Assembly: GCF_023078275.1 (NCBI RefSeq) | Contig: NC_062971.1 | Coordinates: forward strand, 14,632,001-14,696,000 | Length of the DNA stretch: 64,000 bases | Direction of reading: 5' to 3' | DNA from: Leguminivora glycinivorella | Taxonomy: Eukaryota > Arthropoda > Insecta > Lepidoptera > Tortricidae | Shown here: positions 49,290 to 59,428 of the stretch, in pieces | Layout of the letters: each line of letters starts with the position of its first letter | Numbering within the stretch: the stretch's first letter is position 1 | Translations under genes and position numbers: made by a program | The notes under the pieces: model-generated | What the model was told of the DNA's origin: nothing | Databases searched by the model: none | What the model saw: only the letters and a program-made list of their open reading frames with translations

Positions 49290-51435
49290 CTACTCCAACC
49301 ACCCTAGCTCCTCTACGAATCCTAGCAGTGTTTTCAGGTTGCTAAATACCTCTTTCAGTGTGTTTGGCGTACCTAGATACTTGTTCCTATATACTTCTAC
49401 CTGTTTACACTCTAGAAGAAAGTGTTTGGTGGTTTCTTCTGCTTCCATGCACGCTCTGCACATGGGGCTATCGGTTATACCTATGTTATTGAGGTGTTTG
49501 TTCAGTGTGTTGTGTCCTGTCATTAATCCTACTAGTTTGCGCAGTTGCTGTCTGGGTGTTCTGAGTAGGATTTTTGTGAGCTTTGTATTAGGTTCAGCAA
49601 GAGTTTCTTTAGTTTGTCTACATGTGTCTAACTCTACCCAGTATTTGTTGTGTAGCTGTTTGTAGTGTTGACTAAGTTGGTTTTTCCTATATGATACTGG
49701 TAGGGGTATGATGGGTTCGGGGCCATATGCCGGTGTGGCTGATCCTTCTCGGGCCAGTTCATCCGCTGCATCATTCCCTCTTGATCCACTGTGCCCCTTT
49801 ATCCATTGTAGTGTTACTTTGTTGTCCTCTTCACACACTTCAGTGAGTCTTTGATGACATTCTAGTATTAGTTTCGAGGTAAGTTTCGGGCTGTCTAGTG
49901 CCTGAAGCACTGATTTGCTGTCTGATAGTATCAGTATGTTTCCATGTTTTACCTGTCGTCTCTTTATGGCATTGCAAGCTTCTATTATTCCTACACATTC
50001 GGCTTGGAATACCGTACTGTGTTCACCTAGGGGCTTGGATATGTGTATGTTTAAATCTTCTGAGAAGACTCCACACCCTGTTCCCTCTTTTGTTTTTGAT
50101 CCGTCTGTAAATATTCTTAGATTTGTTTGGTGTAGTCCTTCTTTTGGATCTTCTGTTAGCAATGTCGTGTATTTTTTGCAGAAGATCGTGGTTTTTGGTA
50201 TTTTGTCCACTGGCGCTTCTAGCATCGGCAGTTTTGAGATCATGTCGCCATATATTATTCTGTGCGTTGAGTTGAGTTTTGTCCATAGGGTTAGGTCTTT
50301 CAGTCGGAGGGCTGTGGCTGCAGCTTCCTTTTGTATATATATGTGTAGGGGTAAGAGTCCTAGCATTATTTCTAACGCTGCTGTCGGAGTGGTTCTCATA
50401 CATCCCGTTGTTGCTACACATGCTAGTCGTTGTGTTTTATTTAGCTTGTCTATTGCCGTGGTTTGCTTGGTGCGGGGCCACCATACAATAGCACCATAGC
50501 TGATCATCGGCATTATTACCATTTTGTATAGCCACAGTATGATGTGGGGAGCAAGACCCCATTTCTTGCCCACCATCCTTCGGCATTGCCAGAAAGCCAC
50601 TGTTGCTTTGCTTAGTTTTTGTTCTAGGTGTTTACTCCAGTTGAGTTTGTCGTCGAGGATTATGCCTAGATATTTCACCTCTTTTGAAAGTGTCAGTCGT
50701 GTGCCAAATAGTGTCGGCATTTCGTATATGCCCAATTTCCGTTTATGTGTAAAGAGAATTGTGTCGGTCTTCTTAGGGTTTACCGATAGGTCATTCTCCG
50801 TGCACCATTTCTCTACTATTTTCAGTGCTGTCTGTGTGAGATTGCACAGTGTACTGATTACCAGGCCGCTGATTAGTATGACTAAGTCATCTGCATATCC
50901 TATGGTAATGAAGTGCTTTTCGTTCAGTTTTGTTATCAAATCATTTACCACCAAGTTCCAGAGTAGTGGCGACAGTACCCCTCCTTGGGGGCATCCCCTC
51001 ATAACTAGTGCCTGGTGGTCTTGATTTTCGGATAGTTTTATTCTTCTTTGTCTTAACATATTCATTATCCATCCAATTATGAGTGGATTTGTTCCGTGTC
51101 TTTGTAGTGCTTGTTGAATGCTGCTGAAATTGGTCTTATCAAAGGCTCCCTCTATATCAATGAAGGTTCCCAGGCAAGAATTCTTCATCATTAGCGCATT
51201 TTCTATGTTACTAACTACAGCGTGTAGCGCTGAATCTGTCGATTTACCTTGACTGTAGGCATGTTGGTTTGGGTGGATTTGTATGTTCTTCAATGCCGTT
51301 TCCTTGAGCTCTTTGTCACATAATCTTTCCAGTGTCTTTAGCATGAAGGATGTAAGGCTAATTGGTCTGAATGACTTAGGATCTGTATAGTCCGTTTTGC
51401 CTGGTTTGGGGAGAAACATTACTTTTACTTCTCTC
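49290..51435 (-). pseudogene. LOA-like ORF2, reverse transcriptase and RNase H part
   Basis: The frame starts near VKVMFLPKPGKTDYTDPKSF and gives RPISLTSFMLKTLERL, HAYSQGKSTDSALHAVV, FIDIEGAFDKTNF, CPQGGVLSPLLWN and the catalytic YADD near 50888-50899 (plus coordinates). RNase H follows with FTDGSKTKEGTG, QAECVGIIEAC, LSDSKSVLQAL and GHSGSRGNDAADELA, which carry its D-E-D-D residues. The tail has CRACMEAEETTKHFLLEC. All catalytic residues seem present. It is separated from the upstream frame by a one-base shift near 51440, where an extra A in CAGACGATGGAGAG turns TWREVKV into TMERSK. Confidence 0.88.
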
Positions 51436-52623
51436 CATCGTCTGCGGTATGTATCTAAGTGCTATACAGCTACATAGTATGTTTGATAGATGTTTTATTA
51501 CTTCATGTCCTCCCCACTTCAGTAGAGCTGGGTATATACCGTCAGTTCCTGGTGCTTTGAAGTTTTCAAAGCTGTTTACCGCCCAGTGAGTTTTGTTGGG
51601 TTCTGTTATTTGTTCAGCGGTTTTCCATTCGCTTTCCGTTGGATTGTAGTTATTTGTTTGTTCTGAGTCTGTTTCGTTTACTACTTTGCATCCTGGGAAG
51701 TGTGTCTCCACTAGCAGTCTTTCCGTTTCAGCTGGACTACCGGTGTCGGTGTTGTCCTGTCTCCTCAGGGTGCCCAGTAGTTGTCTCGGTTGGTCTGCGA
51801 GTACTTTCCTCGTTCTGTTTGCCTGGCTTATGTTAGCTATATTGTCGCAAAAGTTTCGCCATGAGGCCGATTTTTTGTATCTTAGTCTTTTCTTATAGTC
51901 TGATTTAGCTGTTTGGTATCTATCCCAGTCCTCTTCAGCTTTTGTGTTCATTGCTCTATTGAATAGTCTTCTCATCTTTGTTCTCATTTGTTCCAACTCC
52001 GGTCCCCACCAGCTGTTTGCGTTTTTGTTTTTCCCTGTAGCTGATGGTGTCGATAGTGGACATGTGTTTTCGTATGAGTCAGTTATATGTTTTGTTAGTA
52101 GATTTACCTGGTCTTCCAGTTCCTTTGTGTTGTTTGGTCTTAGTATAAGTTTATTATCGTCTAATTTACCTTCTAGGAGTTTCTTGTACGCCGTTATGTC
52201 CGTGCGCCTCGGGTTTCTTTTGGGTATGATTGTGTGCTTGTCGGCTGTCAGGTCATACCGTATCCATCTGTGATCGGAGCATGATGCCTCGTCCGACACG
52301 TGCCAGTTGGACACATGTTGAGCAGCCAGACCTGTGCCTAGAGTAATGTCAATTATAGTATTACATCTACGAGTGACAAAAGTTGGTTTGGAGCCTGTGT
52401 TTAATATATCTAGATTAGTTGACATTAGGTATTCAACAAGATCGTTACCTCTTTTGTTGTTGGTTTCCATTCCCCATAGGTTGTGATGACCGTTGCAGTC
52501 TGCAGAGATGACTAGCTCCAGCCCTTCACGTTCGCAATAGCGTATGAGGTTGTTCATCTCCACTGGAGGTGGTTCGTCCTCCGCCGCCATGTAGTTGGAC
52601 GCCAGTACTATCTCTGGCCACAC
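51376..52623 (-). pseudogene. LOA-like ORF2, C-terminal half of endonuclease and linker
   Basis: The frame carries VISADCNGHHNLWG, NTGSKPTFVTRRCNTIIDIT and the SDHRWIRYDL motif of the APE-type endonuclease, then the linker before the RT. The expected N-terminal endonuclease part, about 120-130 residues with the catalytic Asn and Glu motifs, is absent. The preceding bases belong to ORF1. The endonuclease therefore cannot work. Confidence 0.85.
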
Positions 52624-53846
52624 AGGTGGTTCAGTCTCCTTCCCTTTTCCAGCACTACTGGAACAACGTCCTCAGGTATTCCCACCAGGAGCAGTGTGCA
52701 GGCCCTCTTCTTCAATGGGATCGCCTGGTGGAGGGTCCACTTCCTCACTAGCGCCCATGGGTTCTGGAAGTTCAGGACTCTCCCGATCTTCGTGAGGTTC
52801 TCCTCCAGTGCCGGTATCAGGATGCCGCACCTTGTGTTCCTGACCATCTCGTCCTCCCTCTTTCCAACGAGATGGTCTCCATTTTGGAGGGTAGCCGACT
52901 CTAGCCACTTCATCAGCCACGCCTTGGTGTTTGCGTCCTGGCACCACAGCTTCAGGTACCCATCCACAAAACTTGGTTTTCCTGAGAATGCTGGGGCCTC
53001 CGCTACGGTATCCAGATCGGTCTCGATGGCAGCCTGGAAGATTGCATCTCCGATCTTCTTCTCCACCTCTACCGCGTCTTGCTGCGACAGTCTGCCCGTG
53101 CGATCGTTGGTGATCGCCACCGTCAGGTCCGCCGCTGCTGCCGCTGCATAGGAGGTGGGTCGGTCCGCTGTTCCCGAAGAGGCATCCATGCGCTGCTTTT
53201 TGTGGTCGCCTCTGGGAGATATGGTTTCATCCAGGCGTGCCCTCTTGGCTTTCCCCTCTGGTTTCTTCGCCTGGGTTTGTTTAGCAGCGGTCGAGTCTTC
53301 GTCCTGCTGCTTGGTTTCAGAGGTGCGGCTAGCTGCTTCTCTTCGCTTCCGGAGCCGCTGCCTCTGCTTCTGCGAAAGTTTATTTCGCGGTGGTTCGTGC
53401 TCGGTCTGGGCAGGCTTCCCTCTTGGTTTACACCTGATCTCCCAGCCGGGATCTATGACCTGCTTCGAGGGTTCAGCAAGTGTCCCGCTCTCCGCCGTCG
53501 GTGGTTTTTGTGAGGATGGTCCAGCTTTCGGAGGTTCCTTCGTCTCCGGATCAGCCACCTGGGCCGGGATTCCCGAGGGTACCCCAGCTTTCAGTGGCTG
53601 CTCCGGCTTCGATGGCTCCTCTTTGGCCGTTCCGCTCTTCATATGTTTCGCCCTCCTTAGTGCTTCAGCCTGAGCCGTCTCATCTAAGGAGGTCGTTGTG
53701 TTTTTGGTTGGTTTTTTTGTTAATAATATTTTAAAGTTTCTTCCATTCTGTTCCCACGAGTAGCTGAGGAAATAAAAGGTCCATTCTACGCAGAGCCCCG
53801 CATGCGCAGACAAGGCTAAATACGATGGGTTTCGCCCGGTACCCAA
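52608..53846 (-). pseudogene. LOA-like ORF1 with DUF4780-like domain, 3' end deleted
   Basis: The N-terminal half is low-complexity and rich in Lys, Glu, Pro and Ala, with PRNKLSQKQRQRLRKRREAA, as expected for an RNA-binding ORF1 protein. The C-terminal half, from SYAAAAAADLTVAITNDRTG through FSGKPSFVDGYLKLWCQDAN to CTLLLVGIPEDVVPVVLEKG, matches the shape of DUF4780. It ends abruptly at RRLNHLCGQR, out of frame with the remaining endonuclease sequence that overlaps it. One deletion seems to have removed the end of ORF1 and the start of ORF2. The true start codon is uncertain, because the first 30 residues read like leader sequence. Confidence 0.75.
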
Positions 53847-54053
53847 AGGTATCGTTCGCGACTGAGCTCCCTCTCAGCCATGCATCCATCGGCACGATGT
53901 ACACCTTGGATTAGGTTTGGGTGGGCAAGTTGCAATGATGGGGTTACCCCCAAGACGACAACCCGACCAAGTGCACTCCTCTTTTATCCGGGCTTGTGAC
54001 CGGCTCCTTTTTGGACCACGGATGATCCGCAAGGAAGGCAGAGTTAGTCGGCG

Positions 54054-54109
54054 GTTAATATTTACCCCGTTTTTGGGGCAAATATTAACAATGAAGGGGT
54101 TTTATTAAC
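54054..54109. repeat. GTTA-N7-CCCC motifs, cluster 1
   Basis: GTTAATATTTACCCC (54054-54068) and the opposed GGGGCAAATATTAAC (54075-54089) form an imperfect hairpin with a six-base loop. GGGGTTTTATTAAC (54096-54109) is a 14-base relative. The block sits exactly at the 5' edge of the LOA element. Confidence 0.7.
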
Positions 54110-54566
54110 CTTTGATGTGACATTTGGTTTGCTGTTTAAAGTTAGGTTTTTTTTAAATAAAACAGTGTGTTATGTTTATAATCATTATTTTAATGTTCTG
54201 TTCTCATATTAATAACTCAAAAATGCAAATAAAATGAGACTTCCTCTTAGAAAATAATTAATATTTCTACCAAAAGTTAATCAATAATCAGTCTTACAAA
54301 AGTTTAATTTTGTAACATTGTTACAATATGTCTCTTAATATCACAAGTAGTGCTTAAAATTAGACAGTAAAGTTATTCTTAAATATTAATCTGACTAATG
54401 GATCAATATTACCTAACCATTTAAAGTTCTAACATACCATATGAGTACCTATGCTTTATAAGTAAAAACAAAACATATATTGAGATCATATCTCACTCAA
54501 ACTTACATTCTAATTAATTTGTATAATCAGTTTAAACTGATGACACAATAATAACAACATAATAAT

Positions 54567-55137
54567 ATACTAATAGTACTCTCTACCTCTGGCTTGCCTT
54601 GGCTGGCCGTCCAGAGTGGAGTCGTTAGGGTTACATGCTCCAGGGGTGGAAGTGAAAATTTGCATAAGACGCGAGTTGGTGCAGTGGCTTCACAGCCACT
54701 GGGCAGAAAGCGGTGTACACCTCTCGACACCCTTGAGTTCTCACACCGGTGTTGCCCTTGAGCCATCTTGGATGTCGCTTTTTGTGGGGGCCCATCTTGT
54801 GGGGACGAGTCACCGTCTGCCGGAAATAAAATTGGATACCGTTTTATTAGGCAGGCGTCCGGTTTTTTATCCATAGCCCAGTATTTAGTCCATCACTTTC
54901 ATCAAAATAGACCAGTTCATTTTAGATTCCATTAACTCTCAAATAGTCCTTACACCCTGGCGGGTGTTGCCTCTGCGTGTGTCCCATGATACGGGCAAGG
55001 GCAACATCCGCTCGGTGTACCCCTTACATTTCATTAAAGTGTCGAAAGGGCCTCTACGTGTTGGCTTCGGCCCCGCGCACGCCTCCCAAAGGTCCGGAAT
55101 ACCATTGTTCCGTGATGGGAAAGACATACTAATAGTA
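54567..55137. mobile_element. Unclassified 547-bp insertion with a 12-bp target duplication
   Basis: ATACTAATAGTA occurs at 54567-54578 and again at 55126-55137, and the enclosed 547 bp is G+C-richer than its surroundings. It contains TAAGACGCGAGTTGGTGCAG, GGTGTACACCTCTCGACACC, a stretch near 54960-55045 with GGGTGTTGCCTCTGCGTG opposing GGGCAACATCCGC, and GGCTTCGGCCCCGCGCACGC. No poly-A tail or terminal inverted repeat is visible at the junctions. A minus-strand frame of about 100 codons (54579-54874), with SGCEATAPTRVLCKFSLPPL and VTLTTPLWTASQGKPEVES, looks protein-like. It may be a deleted LINE or a composite. Confidence 0.6.
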
Positions 55138-55155
55138 ATAACATAATAATAACCG

Positions 55156-55193
55156 GTTAATACTTACCCCCACATTCTGTTAGTACTTGCCCC
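55156..55193 (-). repeat. GTTA-N7-CCCC motifs, cluster 2
   Basis: GTTAATACTTACCCC (55156-55170) and GTTAGTACTTGCCCC (55179-55193) are two 15-base motifs in the same orientation, 23 bp apart. Confidence 0.7.
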
Positions 55194-55371
55194 ATAGGCA
55201 CTTTTTACACAAAATAAATTATAAAAAAATAACTACGCATAAATTTGACAAAACAACAAGATGACGTATTGGTTCATTAAATAAACTATTTATGCATAAT
55301 AATCCGGAATCAGTAAACAAATTAATTAAAACTCAAATCAAAAAAATCGTAACGTAAAAATGAACACTCAC

Positions 55372-55389
55372 CTGCGTTTTTGACCCCAT
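55372..55389 (-). CDS. Possible six-codon first exon (MGSKTQ)
   Basis: On the minus strand ATGGGGTCAAAAACGCAG runs directly into GTGAGTGTTC, a consensus donor. It is preceded by a CpG-rich leader (CGCGTTGTGAAGTTGTGGTA). This would be a phase-0 first exon. The start MGSKTQ reminds me of pogo-like transposase genes whose first exon is short, but that is a weak recollection. No second exon is identified to the left. Confidence 0.3.
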
Positions 55390-55515
55390 GTACCACAACT
55401 TCACAACGCGGCGGCCAGTGGGCAACTGACGAGTCGCGACACGTTCGCTAGTCTCACGCGAAGTTATAACCTTGAAATTAGTACCCTGTCGTGTATAGTT
55501 TAGGAGCTAAAGCCT

Positions 55516-55830
55516 GTCAACCAAATTTTGGCAGTAGCAATGTATATCAAACTAAAGTATGGTATCCCTATGAAACGAACAAAAACCAGCAATGTACGTC
55601 GAACAGCCACAGATATTTTTTTTTCAAGGGGCTCGCTCCTTCCTTACGAATTAGATAATGTATTAAAAAGGGACAGATATGTGCTAGTTATTTCTCTTTT
55701 TGGTAGGGTGGAGATTTCCACAGATAAGATACAAATGACACGCGAATTTCCACCGATTTTCAAAACTAGTGTTGCTAGCCCGCGATTTTTCAAATTTGCC
55801 GCCTTTTTCTAGTGACAAGATTTGGTTGAC
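55516..55830. mobile_element. MITE with GTCAACCAAAT terminal inverted repeats
   Basis: GTCAACCAAATTTTGGCA at 55516 opposes GACAAGATTTGGTTGAC ending at 55830. The perfect outer arm is 11 bases. The 315-bp interior has a 94-codon frame without recognisable features. It separates the candidate first exon from motif cluster 3. Confidence 0.65.
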
Positions 55831-55845
55831 GGTCTATAGATGCTT

Positions 55846-55876
55846 GTTAATACCTACCCCCGTTAAAACAAGCCCC
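55846..55876 (-). repeat. GTTA-N7-CCCC motifs, cluster 3
   Basis: GTTAATACCTACCCC (55846-55860) and GTTAAAACAAGCCCC (55862-55876) are adjacent 15-base motifs, one base apart. The minus strand reads GGGG...TTAAC twice. Confidence 0.7.
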
Positions 55877-56354
55877 TGTCTCCCCTACATGGATGTTGCA
55901 CGCCGAACATTACTTTGAAGCCAGAAAATTTGACCTTGAATTACGTCACGCCGGTCTTGCATCTCTTTCTTTAGGGTGTCCATGATTAAGCATACATTAG
56001 GGACATCCCGCGGAATTTGACGTATTACATCTCTCGACACAGGCTTAAAACCTTTGAACCTCCGTTTTGACAATATTCTCAGCTTGATATGATATTGATA
56101 TGTGTTAAAATGTCAAATATTAATATTAGCGCCATCTATCTGAGCGTACCTACCCCAAAGGTGTATCGCCATCTAGCTCACCGTACCTTTTTCTGTATGG
56201 TTTTGAGGTACGTTTTTTTCTTAGACTTTATCTGTCTATACGGAGTTACATAAGTATTTGTCTTTTACTAACTGACACCTGTGTTTATTAAAGCATGCAA
56301 TGGAATATATATTTTAGTGTTTTGGTCACTTTAAACCATCACAATAATATTTTG

Positions 56355-56475
56355 GTAGTAACTACTGGGAAAACTAATCCCAGTAGCTATCAACCCCCGA
56401 TGTGGTAATTAACAATGTGGGGGAAATCCCAGTAGTTAGGACAGGTAAAAACTTGGTGGTAACTAGTGGGAATTT
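56355..56475. repeat. Clustered CCCAGTAG / CTACTGGG motifs
   Basis: CTACTGGGA (56362), TCCCAGTAG (56378), TCCCAGTAG (56439) and the related CTAGTGGGA (56463) lie within about 115 bp. They alternate with CCCCCGATGTGG and AATGTGGGGG, which oppose each other. Several hairpins are possible. The function is unknown. Confidence 0.55.
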
Positions 56476-56559
56476 TGTGCCTACAAAAATATAAGGGAAG
56501 TATTTGTCAATGGGGAAATAATGAAATACTAGGACGTTTTAAAACAGTATCTTTATTTT

Positions 56560-56700
56560 TAAGCGCCGCCCCAAATCTCAAGGAAGGTGGTTCTCAATTC
56601 GTACGTATTTCAATTCTCTTCGCATGTATATATGTATCTCAATTTAATGTTTATGCCACGATATATCCGTCGTTACTGGACTGATTTTTAAAATTTCTTT
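56560..56700 (+). repeat. Fragment of the 6.9-kb repeat family
   Basis: AAGGTGGTTCTCAATTCGTA, then CGATATATCCGTCGTTACTG and GACTGATTTTTAAAA, match the opening of the repeats at 6.9 and 40.2 kb. Nothing beyond this opening is present. Confidence 0.65.
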
Positions 56701-57691
56701 CTGTGTCATAATCTTCAGGCTTAAAGTGCAAATCTGCAAATTGTCAAACGCTCTGAAACATTTCCTTTTATCGGTACAATCGACAGCCAACAGCCAATGC
56801 TGCCTCCTTCCTTCATCTTTTGGAACACTGAAAAGTTTAATATTATTCATGTTAATTGTAAAGACATAAATTATAAAAAGTTGGTATTATTATACTGTGA
56901 TATGAACTATGAACATAGAAACCGTACCAAGTTGATAGATTTAGCTCCATTCAATAAGAGTAAATACCATGCAAGAAAAAAGATTGGTCACCCTAGTCGT
57001 AAAACCACACATAGCATTATTTTTCTTTAAAGGTCATATTTATCGTTCTAAACCTATTCGTGGGAATTTTGATATAATTTGAGACAATGAAAACAATATA
57101 ATGATAAGAACTAACCAAGATTACAAGCAAAATAGAAGAAAATTTATTGCCAGTGAGGTTTATGAACATTTTGGTAAAATAAGTACTTACTTGTGAAATT
57201 TTACGTCGGATTTCGGTTTCCATTTACTTCCACAATGGTTCACTATGCAATACATAGCTCAGAACTTAAGTAAATCTTCGAAAAACGTTTATTTTGCAAA
57301 ATAAATCTCTGAATCGGTGAATGAATTTTGACAATTTTGACATATCGGGCATATTTTTTTATTATTAGTGTTCCCATAGTACGCAGGAGGTAAATACCGG
57401 AGAAATAAGGTTTTTGTGGATTAGCGATAATCACAAATATCATTAGAGTTACCTGATTTGTGGTTTAGATACCGGTTTTATTGCGACCTATTTTTAAGGC
57501 TATTTAGGATATGAGCATACTTGATACGGGACCTTAGGGCGGGACGGGAATTAATCAGTAAAATCAGTTACTAAAAATGCTTACATTTCAAGATTCAAAG
57601 GTGCTGTATTTCAAATATGAAAATGGGCCATTTTTTTCAAAGTTGTCCACCCCACTTTTTTTCGGATTTGGAAATTTTTATGTGTTTTCCA
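56701..57691. other. No gene recognised
   Basis: AT-rich DNA. Frames of 66-77 codons have no support. Confidence 0.3.
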
Positions 57692-57879
57692 CTCAGAATC
57701 GCGAGCTCTTTCAATCCTAATATGAGAAAAAAAGTGTCGCAACTTTTTTCCCCAGTCCGTTACCATTTTTTCATACATTTTGTATGGCGGGAACGGAATG
57801 GAAGGTTCGAAAAAATGTATGAAAATCTTGGGAAAATTTTTTGCTCCTATCAGGATCGAAAGAGCTCTCGATCCTGAGT
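57692..57879. mobile_element. Fold-back MITE, relative of 8655-8840
   Basis: CTCAGAATCGCGAGCTCTTT opposes AAAGAGCTCTCGATCCTGAG. The interior pairs TTTTTTCATACATTTT with AAAATGTATGAAAA. It lies immediately before the microsatellite. Confidence 0.65.
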
Positions 57880-57898
57880 ATGAATCGCGTAAAAAATC

Positions 57899-58490
<592 letters not shown>

Positions 58491-59427
58491 TAAACACACA
58501 GACAGACAGTTTCAACAGTTAAAATAATCTCATACTTTAAAGACGTCACTAGAATTAACTTTAAAGACGTGACTAGAAATATAGGTATAGCGCCATCTCT
58601 CGGTGAATTTACTAACTAATTTGCACGACCTGTATCATGTTGGTTATTCAGGGATAATTCTTTATTATGTTAACCGATTTCGACAATTTTTACTTTATTT
58701 GAAAGATAATATTTTACGTAAAATTTCGTAGTAATTTGGAGTGCGAACTGAAAAGTGTTTTTTTTTAATATACAGACTCGACTATATTTTTCCTGTAATA
58801 TTTGGCATAAAACCATGTTTTGTATCAATGCGTCGCCATAAGTGTTCTTTTTATACCTTTTTGGTAGGTACGGAACCCTAAAAATGGCAACAATGTATTT
58901 CAATACTAACCTCATTTCAGTGCGACAAGCTAACTTCAAATACGTACAGTGACAGTGCATGTCAATGAAAATCAATGTAACATAAAATCAGTATGGTTTA
59001 AAATTCCAACAATTTTTATTTATTAAAATTCAGGGCTTTTCATCCACGATGTGTGTAGTCGCATTCCCATCCGTCATATTAGATCTGTAACTAAATCACT
59101 ATCATGAATGATGTTTACAAGAAAAAGTAAATGAATGTAGTAGGTTAGGAGTACTTCGGTTAAATTATCTAAATTAGAACAGTTATATACTTACAGTCAA
59201 AACTTAATCCAAGAAAGAATCTCAACTGTAAGTATTGCTTAAAAGGTTATTCTTAATAAATCTAGTCTTCATCAGGTGTATGACATTGGTGAAATTATAC
59301 ATTTGATTTGCCGTTATACAAATTTAGAATACAGTATGACGTAGTTATATTTACATTACACTATGTCTTAGGTATTAATACATTTTAGTTGAATTGTACT
59401 TTGATCTTAAGTATTATTTCTGTTGCA
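58491..59427. other. Upstream region or first intron of the 59.4-kb gene
   Basis: No exon is recognised. The sequence ends in a polypyrimidine-rich TATTTCTGTTGCAG, a good splice acceptor (AG at 59427-59428). At least part of this stretch is therefore probably intron. Confidence 0.45.
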
Positions 59428-59428
59428 G

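Larger units (their letters stand above)
49196..54053 (-). mobile_element. LOA-like LINE, nearly full length but internally deleted
   Basis: Minus-strand order: leader (54053-53850), ORF1 with a DUF4780-like domain, ORF2 with endonuclease end, RT, RNase H and a zinc-knuckle tail, then a 3' end of (AACT)n short repeats (TTAGTTAGTTAGTTAG on the plus strand, 49199-49218) in place of poly-A. DUF4780 in ORF1, an RNase H domain and a short-repeat tail are features I associate with the LOA group. Three lesions are described in the ORF entries. No target duplication was found. Confidence 0.8.

Noticed and set aside
49339..53734. Several plus-strand frames of 60-194 codons opposite the LOA-like element
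   Set aside because: They are antisense shadows of ORF1 and ORF2.
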